DNA of 64,000 bases from Apophysomyces variabilis. Taxonomy: Eukaryota; Mucoromycota; Mucoromycetes; Mucorales; Mucoraceae. Made by a program: the position numbers and the translations under genes. This document shows, one piece after another, positions 56,795-64,000 of this stretch. The notes below the pieces were generated by a model, which saw only the letters and a program-made list of their open reading frames with translations, was not told where the DNA came from and did no database searches. The DNA is taken from assembly GCA_002749535.1 (NCBI GenBank), contig MZZL01000400.1, positions 124,001 to 188,000 on the forward strand, given 5' to 3'. Position 1 is the first letter of the stretch. Every line of letters begins with the position of its first letter.

Positions 56795-57212
56795 TCATTT
56801 CTTACGAAGAAATTTGGTGGTCGTCAAACCCTCCTTTTTCTTAAATTGTCTATCATGCTGATCAACCTTGGGTTAATAATTGCGATGGACAATTATAACT
56901 TTCAACAGATCAGAGGTATCACTAGTTGCATCTGTTTCAGCAATGCGCCGTGCTTACACTAAAATTGATATTATTCTTCTGATAAGTTTCTAAGACGTTA
57001 TGTACTAAACGGGATGGGTCGGTAGAATCGATAGAACAAGATGGCAAATATTTTTTGTCCACTCGTATGGAGATAAAGTACAACAGAATTTGATCTCCGT
57101 CGGCACAGATCATATCCGTTTGTTTCGATGGTGTAACGTCAGGCCAACTTCCGATCATCCTATCCCAAGAGATTAGTTCACACGCTTTGCCTTGCGGTAT
57201 CACGGAATAAAT
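56795..57212 (-). CDS. Short uncharacterised protein, two visible exons
   Basis: An exon from 57212 (just after a GGGTTAG acceptor) to 56958 reads YSVIPQGKACELISWDRMIG, QTDMICADGDQILLYFISIR and SRLVHNVLETYQKNNINFS. A GTAAGC...TTAACCCAAG intron (56867-56957) joins it in frame to a basic tail, VDQHDRQFKKKEGLTTTKFL then RKK and a stop at 56795. This gives at least 108 residues, with the first exon missing or uncertain; an ATG at 57261 (MALEGRFVVRAV) lies close but in another frame. The family is not recognised. The good splice signals and the coherent basic C-terminus favour a real gene over noise. Confidence 0.4.
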
Positions 57213-57261
57213 CTAACCCATCCTTTACTGCTCGTACGACGAAGCGGCCTTCCAAAGCCAT

Positions 57262-58748
57262 GATAACAGAAAAAAAAGAACGAAAACTGAACTCTAATTT
57301 TTTCCCATCGTCTCTTTTTCTACACACCATAGTTCAATCCACCTTTACGATAGGTGCTACGATCCGATCTTCCCTTTTGTTCTTCTTGTGCAGCATAAGT
57401 CAACACGGGGAAAATGATATATTCCGATCCGACCATAATAATATCTTCACTGAGGACATCGTGTACTACATCCCTGAAGTTGAAAGAGTGGTAATCCTGG
57501 CTAATGATCTGGTCAGCTGAGAAAAAATATCTTCATAGTGAGTTTTGCAAACAGTCAGTGTCATCTGAGAATAAATAGTGCTATAAGCGGCAGGGAAGGG
57601 ACGTATTTGGCTTATCGTTGGGAGAAGAAAAAATTTGCCTTCTTTTTCTGTGGCGGCTTAGTAGGATTGTCAACCCAAACCCGCATGATTAGGGCGGTAA
57701 AATACAAGTGCGAAATGAAAACTACGGGATGTATACCAAATGCAGGGATAGCTTAAGAAAGGTTATCGAACATTTAGAGGCCATTATGAATAGCGAACAG
57801 TCGCCTTTACGACTGCTACAGCAGTAGTTCTGTCTTCTCCGTTTTCGCATAACTTTAGAAGCATAGTAAAGCAAAGGAAGGAGCATAGCGAATGCTTATC
57901 AGGATGGATATGTTGACCAGATTTGAGTAAAAACGCCGAAAAGAAGTACATAAGTGGGGAAGCACACGTGGCCTTATTTATGATATAAGAAATGGAGAGG
58001 TGGCGCTGATGCTCAGTGTTCATCTAGACTACCCCTGCTCATCGACAAGTCTGCTTGATAATCTCGGCCACGTGGCATAAATAGGCAGAAGATCCAAACA
58101 CAAAGGGTTCGAAATTGTTTAGTCTCCCAGATTCAACATGGCGAAAGACAAGGCAGGTCATATAACTTGTAGCTCATTACCGCACGGGTCAGTCATCGCG
58201 TTTTACAGCTGATAATCTTTCTCGGGAAGGCGTATTTTAAATGACGTAATCGCTGTAAAAAAGAGTGCTAGTCCTCACGCATTGTAATACAATTACATCG
58301 CTGTTAGCGTCTTGATATTAGTTATCTCGGTAGGTTTATGTTTTTCCGTGTCTAAAGAATGGTTTCACGCTTTTGGAAAGAGACTATGTGAATCATCTAT
58401 TGCACATTTCAACTATGACACATATACGGGAACATCGAAACAAGGCCTTGCATTTCTGCATGTGCAAGCCGAGAGAAAAGCTTGTTTTTTATTTTGTTTT
58501 GATAAAGCATTAGTTAGCTTCATCTAGTCTATAGATATCCCATTTAATGCAATCAATCGAGTTTGTATTAGAAGCCAACTTTATAATTGATATCGACAGA
58601 TGTTTGATCTGGTCTTCAGATTTGTCGTGCATAGCTATTTTGTGAACAACTCATGTTGCATGTTCTTTCGTTGCATGACATTGGCGACGTATTTAAAGGT
58701 TGCATACACAATACAATTTACGGATGCAAGTCGAGGTTCTAATTCCTC
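57262..58748. other. Intergenic, nothing firm
   Basis: Only short frames without features. The first exon of the short minus-strand gene may lie here. Confidence 0.3.
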
Positions 58749-59812
58749 CTTCGGATGCTGTTATAATGCGTTTCAAACATTTGTCAAATGAAGGTAACAG
58801 AATCCTCGTGCAACAATGTCAAAGTTTCTGTAATTCTAATATACAGTGAGAAACGTAATTATTTCCTAGTGAGGCAGATTGAATATAAGCTCTTTTCTGG
58901 TCGCACATGAGCTCTCTGTTAGTATCTGTGCTTATAGACGGGGTTTCATGATGCAGGGACATCAGGGCACGTGCATTCAGAGCAGAACAGTAACACTTTA
59001 TGGTTCCTTTTCTTATAGCTTAGTTTTCTTCATGCCATTATCGCTTTTCTTTCCTTCTTACGCTCAATTTACACTATGGGATTCAAAGAGCAGTGGTCTA
59101 ATCAAAGAAAACTGATATAGAAAGGGAAGATCGCCCAGAACTCACTTTCTTTCTCTTTCTCTTTCACTTTTCTTCCCGTTGTTTATTCATTTTTTGATAT
59201 GCAAAACTATGATAAGTTTTTAATGCACAGTAGGAACAAATGAAACTGAAAATAAAAATACACAAACACGTGTAGGAGGTGGTTGGTCCTTGGATCGGTG
59301 CTATTCGTATTGTTACTTTCCGTGATCTGAATTGGTACATGACTGCGGTAAGACGTGATTGGGGTTTGGCATGCCCTTCAAAAGTAGGCTCCTTACGTGT
59401 CTGACAATTTGTTCGTATGGACTTTCGCCCTCTGAATGTTCAGTTATGGACTACACCACTTGTCTTTTGGTGGGGTAAGACCATCGATCGACTGAATCAT
59501 TGACGTGGCTAAAAGTGAACAATTATTCGGCATTGGAAGCGGACGTTGAATGCGGAAGCCCACTGTCAACCGCATTAAGACGGCTGTTTGATTATGAAGG
59601 TTCATAAGGGGGAGCAATCCATATATTATGAGGCTTTCTGCATCGGGATCTCATGATGATTGTTTGGCACGGGGCTGCAGGGCTCTTGATGAACTTCCAA
59701 GGGCTTTCGGTCAGACAGCTGTCCGGCCAGCCACGATTAGTGAAAGATGAGGACTGCTGCCAATCCAGGGACTGGACCTTGGTGTATACAGGAACCATGC
59801 AAAAAGGTAACT
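58749..59812. repeat. Inverted segmental duplication, copy 2
   Basis: Reverse-complement partner of 36970-38035, from CTTCGGATGCTGTTATAATG to about GGAACCATGCAAAAAGGTAA. The 79-codon frame at 58879-59115 is nearly identical to that of copy 1 (ALSV versus ELSV; SSY versus PSY). The flanks on both sides differ from those of copy 1, which sets the borders. Confidence 0.8.
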
Positions 59813-60637
59813 TTGCATCGTGTTTACCCAAAAGATATATGATAATAAATGCCCTTATTTGCAAAGGCTTGTCACAAAAAATGATTTACCTGGCCATGTC
59901 CATCGCTTTCCTTATACGAACTATGGTTTCTACTGTACATATAAACAGTTTTTTTTTATAAACTAAGCAGTAACGCCACGTTGATTAGCGTTTGTGGAGA
60001 ATCACCAGCTTCAATTAAGCAGCGTATCAGTAATTCATCAATATCTTACATGTCACTGGCGCTTTCGGAAGGAAGAGTTTGCAAACAGTCAAATGGTTGT
60101 TCATGATCCTATATCCGAACTTGGTTGTATCAAAGCTTCCAAGAGAAAGCGTCTGGAACAGGTCAAAACATATCGTAGATATGAAGCATTGTTTGATGAC
60201 GAGGTTTGAAATCGCTTAAATCTCTTGCCCACCAGCGGCACCCAAGGTTAACCGGCAAAGGTTATAACGAACAAAATGCTTTACGGGTAATGTTGATGAG
60301 CAGACACACTCACTTTCCAGCTTGTTCAGACAATGCAAAACAGTCACTGTGCAGGATAGCTTTGGATGGGTCAGCCTTTAGTTCATATTGATACGAATAT
60401 CTCTTGGGAGGTATATACTTGAAGCAATGCAATGTTCAAGAGTTAAGGACCTTGTTTTGAGGGTTTAAATCAGTATTTCAATGCGTCTCAATATAATTAT
60501 CATTTTTATTTGCAAGGACAAATAAAAACATTTCTTTATGAGCCCCAGGCAATCCAATCAGAAACACTGGCCTGTGATTGAAACTCGGCTGCGGCAGCGG
60601 AGAAGTTAGCGATCTCTGTCTGACCGATCAAACAGAC
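59813..60637. other. Region upstream of LTN1, one orphan frame
   Basis: A frame at 59994-60209 (VVHDPISELGCIKASKRKRL, then RRYEALFDDEV) looks like a decayed exon but is unsupported. Nearer the gene, a CCAAT box (AATCCAATCAG at about 60550-60560) and a GC-richer patch (CGGCTGCGGCAGCGGAG, about 60587) probably mark the LTN1 promoter. Confidence 0.35.
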
Positions 60638-63600
60638 ATGGGCAAACCAGGAAAGCAACCGAGGGTTAAGGGCAACATGAAGCCTGCTAGCAGTAGGTAT
60701 GTAGAATTACATATCACGTAGCTTCAAAATCTTGCTGAATGCTTTCGCGAGCAGTCGGGCAGCCCTAAATGCCACTTCTACTGGATCCCCGCTAAGTTTC
60801 GATAACCTCGGTGGTTTCGCGCAGTTCGCTGGATCCGCCGTTACGGGCATTCCCATTCAAGCATCGGGTACTTCCACTCCTCCCAACGGTGCAAGCGATA
60901 TGGGCTCAGTAATGGCCAACCTGGATCCGGAGCTGATCGTTATCTTGAAAAAGATATCTAAGCGCGACGCAGTAACCAAACTTAAAGCGTTGGATGAGCT
61001 TGAGTCCTATCTGAAGGCGCATGTGGATATGATGCAGACGATACTACCTTCGTGGGTAAGTATACTGGCAACAAGGTTTTTCCGTCTTCCGTTTCTGATT
61101 GAACGCAGGTGACATTATATGGTAAACTGGCGATCGAAGTTGATCGACGCGTGCGTCTGGCTGCAAATAATCTGCACTTGTTGATTACTACGGGTATCAA
61201 GAAGAAATTAGCACCACATTTAAAAGGATTTATCGGGCCGTGGATGATATCTATGTTTGATCCTTATAAAGACATCACCAAAACGGCCAAGCTTTCGTTT
61301 GAAGTAAGTCCAACGGATTGTGTGTTGATCATGGCTTGAACTGGAGAAATTAGTCAGTGTTTGCGAAGGAAAAGCGATTGGATGCAATTATCTTCTGTCA
61401 GAAAGAAATTCTCGACTACGTAGGAGATATGTTACTACAGAAGACTCCAGAGACCCTTAGTGAGTAGCCAGTTGTTGGCCTTGAACATCTCACTTATATG
61501 TGACATTAGGTGATGCTCGTTATGTTAACAAGGAGGACATGGCTTCCAAGTACTCTCGAGTGATGTCTTCCTGTTTATATTGCATTTCTCATTTAGCCGG
61601 TACCCTATTTGTACAAAGATGAACGTTGTATTGATTATTACGGTGTGATTTTAGAAAGCATATCCGGGGAGGAACGTCAGAAATGTGCTATCGAATATGC
61701 GATCATTTTGGACGATCCTAAAATTTGGAAGTTCGCCACTCATGAAAGCGCTGCTATCCGAAAAGCAGTATATGATCTGATCAAATGTCTTCTATTGCAT
61801 TGGACAGGTATATGACTCCATCTGATATCTAGTAAAACTAAATGTGTGCATGAAGATGCGGTGGATTCCCGTTTGGAAAAAATTTGCCCCAGTTTCTTTG
61901 CTAGCGTATTTTCCGAAAAGGATGCATCGACACACGAAGATATGTGGGATGCATTTTTGCTGATGACAAAGAGTAAGTTGGTTCTAGGGACAAATACAAA
62001 CAACTTATGTAATTACTATGGTTGTATTTCATAGAGTGCCCTGAGTCTTGGATCATCGTAGGAAAGAAAAAGCCTGTTCTTCCGAAACTTTGCAGTTTCC
62101 TTCGCAATGGATTGCATGGATCTGTAAACGTCTCGTACCCGAGTATGTTGGCATTGCTTGCTAATCTGCCACCAGAGGTTGGTACAGAAAGTAATGTTGT
62201 ATATCTACTGATCTCAGTTAAAGTTGAGAAATGCGCCATCGTTTTACAAAGATGTATTCGACAACTTCTGGGAAGGACTTTCTAGCGATCTGATCGATAA
62301 GAATAACTATCCTGTATTTCTTAACGCGTATTTAGAGTGTGCAGTGTATTTCGCAATTGCACAAAGGTTAGGCATAACAAATAGTTTGCAGGTTAATTCT
62401 AACGAACCTGATAGCAAGAAGTCAGGAAGCGATGATGAAAATGCCGTTCTTCTCTATTTGATCGATCAGGTCTTCTGGAAAGCAATGAATAATTACTTCT
62501 TGAAAGGAAGAAACGCTGCCTTGAACGAAAAGATCGACCCGAATTGTTTTGCGATCGTGGCTAAACACTTAGCTGTGCTGGAATCGGTACAAAGCGTCCA
62601 AGGTTCGGCAGTATAGATTGATATTTCGGATAGTATAACTTACATTACGTTAGTTCATATGGCGCCATTGTGGACTAAAATAGACGCCACCCTTACACAG
62701 ACGGTGATAGATTGCGCATCACCTACCGGAGATACTGTCACCATGGACGCTTTCTGTCATAAACTTGGAAATTTTATGTGTGCGTTGCAGCAGCAACTGG
62801 ACGCGGTCATAAAGGTGGGGAATGGTATTGCTCGTAAACGCGCATGCGATCTGGCAAGACGTCTTTTGCTGGCAGCTCTTTCCTCAAGCGTGGTTTACAA
62901 AGGTGTGTTAATTTTGGATTAGCTTTGTGTTAACCTCCAGTTATAGATAAATCGTACGGATTACTGTTTTTGGCAGGACAAATACTTTCGAGCTATTCTG
63001 CTTCCTTATTACAGACAGAAGACGACATGCAGGTACTAGCTTGGTTCAATTACAGGATTATTCTTTATTTAATCGTTTTCAAAAGGAACTTGTTGTAGCC
63101 GCCAAGATGCTATTATCGCTTTTGACTGAAGGCCCCCGCCAGTCGTTATCTCCTCTAATTATATTTTATATTTCGCTGATATCACGTCTTCCTAATAAGA
63201 CTCTGGCTAAGAGTCTTTGGGATGCTGCCATTGACAAGTTATCAATTTCACAGACAAATCTTCAAGATGGGTTCCGGTTAGCAGAGGGCTTACTCCTGTT
63301 TCTTGAACAGGTAATTCGTTCATTTCACAATTGACATACTAACTTTTTTCCAACTAAAGGTGATATCAGAGACTCCGGATATCGACTATAGAAGTGACAA
63401 GCTAGATAAATTGGTGCGCAGATATCTTACTGAAACTTTTGGAGATCAGGATGGCACTCAAATGTCAGGGCTTATGAGACTGGTGTTTGAACGGATTATC
63501 TCTCTAAGTTTAATACTGCATATATGTACGTCCTACTCTTAGGAACATTTTGCTATTTAACGTACTAACTCATATAATAGCTCGTGAAACATTGTCGATG

Positions 63601-64000
63601 GATACATATGGGCAGATATTCGCCAGCATACGTGGATTGCTCAAAGATTTTAATCGATATCAGTATACAGCTTCTATTAGTTCGGGCGAGGAAATTCCAC
63701 GATCGCTACTCCACGGTACCATATCTGCTCTGAAAATCCTGCAAGAAGCTCTTGATGTCAAAGACCATGCTTTTGTCGTGATGCGCGATTGTCCTTTGAA
63801 CGAAGTCTCTGGCCCAGTTTTTGACGCCATCTTCGTAAAGCAGACAATGGCCCATATGTTTTCTCAAGATTTTGCCGCAGAATATGTTGAAACAATATCT
63901 CGTCTTGCGGCGTCGGTTTGGGACGACATTGTGCAGAAAATCCAAGAATGCAATGAGGACGTACTTACGGGATTCCGCGAACTGATGCTTACCCATCTAA
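60638..64000 (+). CDS. LTN1: E3 ubiquitin-protein ligase listerin, N-terminal part (runs off window)
   Basis: Start at 60638 (MGKPGKQPRVKGNMKPASS); exons 60638-60696, 60755-61055, 61109-61303 and many more to the window end. Listerin (yeast Rkr1/Ltn1) is the ribosome-associated quality control ligase that marks nascent chains stalled on 60S subunits. The N-terminal signature is clear: LDPELIVILKKISKRDAVTK then LKALDELESYLKAHVDMMQT, followed by HEAT/ARM-like helices (DRRVRLAANNLHLLITTGIK, KKLAPHLKGFIGPWMISMFD). Later exons continue in order (DPKIWKFATHESAAIRKAVY, YPSMLALLANLPPEV, DNFWEGLSSDLIDKNNYPVF, FTGFRELMLTH-like end). The window ends inside the gene, so the C-terminal RWD and RING domains are not seen. 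Splice phases agree where checked; no frame break was found. Confidence 0.88.

Overview
The window looks like nuclear DNA of an early-diverging fungus, most likely Mucoromycota (Mucorales-like). The genes have several short introns, mostly about 42-100 nt, with GT-AG borders and CTAAC/CTGA-like branch sites. They encode typical eukaryotic housekeeping proteins (NOP10, Listerin/LTN1, a TTC36-like TPR protein, a LisH-CTLH-WD40 protein). Between them lies a heavy load of Ty3/Gypsy, Tc1/mariner, CACTA-like, LINE and Fanzor/TnpB-like relics. All assignments come from reading the sequence; no database search was run.

Layout: 0.3-2.2 kb is a Ser/Thr kinase gene. 2.3-14 kb is a transposon graveyard: LINE reverse transcriptase fragments, Tc1/mariner remnants, a decayed Fanzor/TnpB-like C-terminus, a MITE-like inverted repeat, a frameshifted Tc1 element with TIRs and TA target sites, and a zinc-finger gene broken by a solo LTR. 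A compact DUF4112 gene (5.0-5.6 kb) sits inside this stretch. NOP10 is at 14.1 kb, followed by degenerate sequence, a dispersed repeat and a coiled-coil protein gene (19.1-20.3 kb, minus).

22.7-25.7 kb is a nested CACTA-like pair in opposite orientations that makes a 1-kb-arm palindrome with a solo LTR inside. 26.9-34.6 kb is a gag-only LTR retrotransposon (5-bp target duplication) interrupted by a full-length chromodomain Ty3/Gypsy element with one intact 1543-residue Gag-Pol ORF. A tRNA-Pro(AGG) follows at 35.0 kb, then degenerate repeats and one copy of a 1.07-kb inverted duplication whose partner lies at 58.7 kb.

39-64 kb is the gene-rich part: a small secreted protein, a LisH-CTLH-WD40 protein (with a GC-AG intron), a TTC36-like protein, a multi-SH3 adaptor, a coiled-coil tail-anchored protein, an SLC1/DAACS transporter, a short uncharacterised gene, and the 5' part of LTN1, which runs off the right edge. 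The most notable signals are the layered nested insertions with readable target duplications, the almost one-directional C-to-T/G-to-A divergence of the right-hand LTRs, and the lack of a standard tRNA primer-binding site in both LTR elements.
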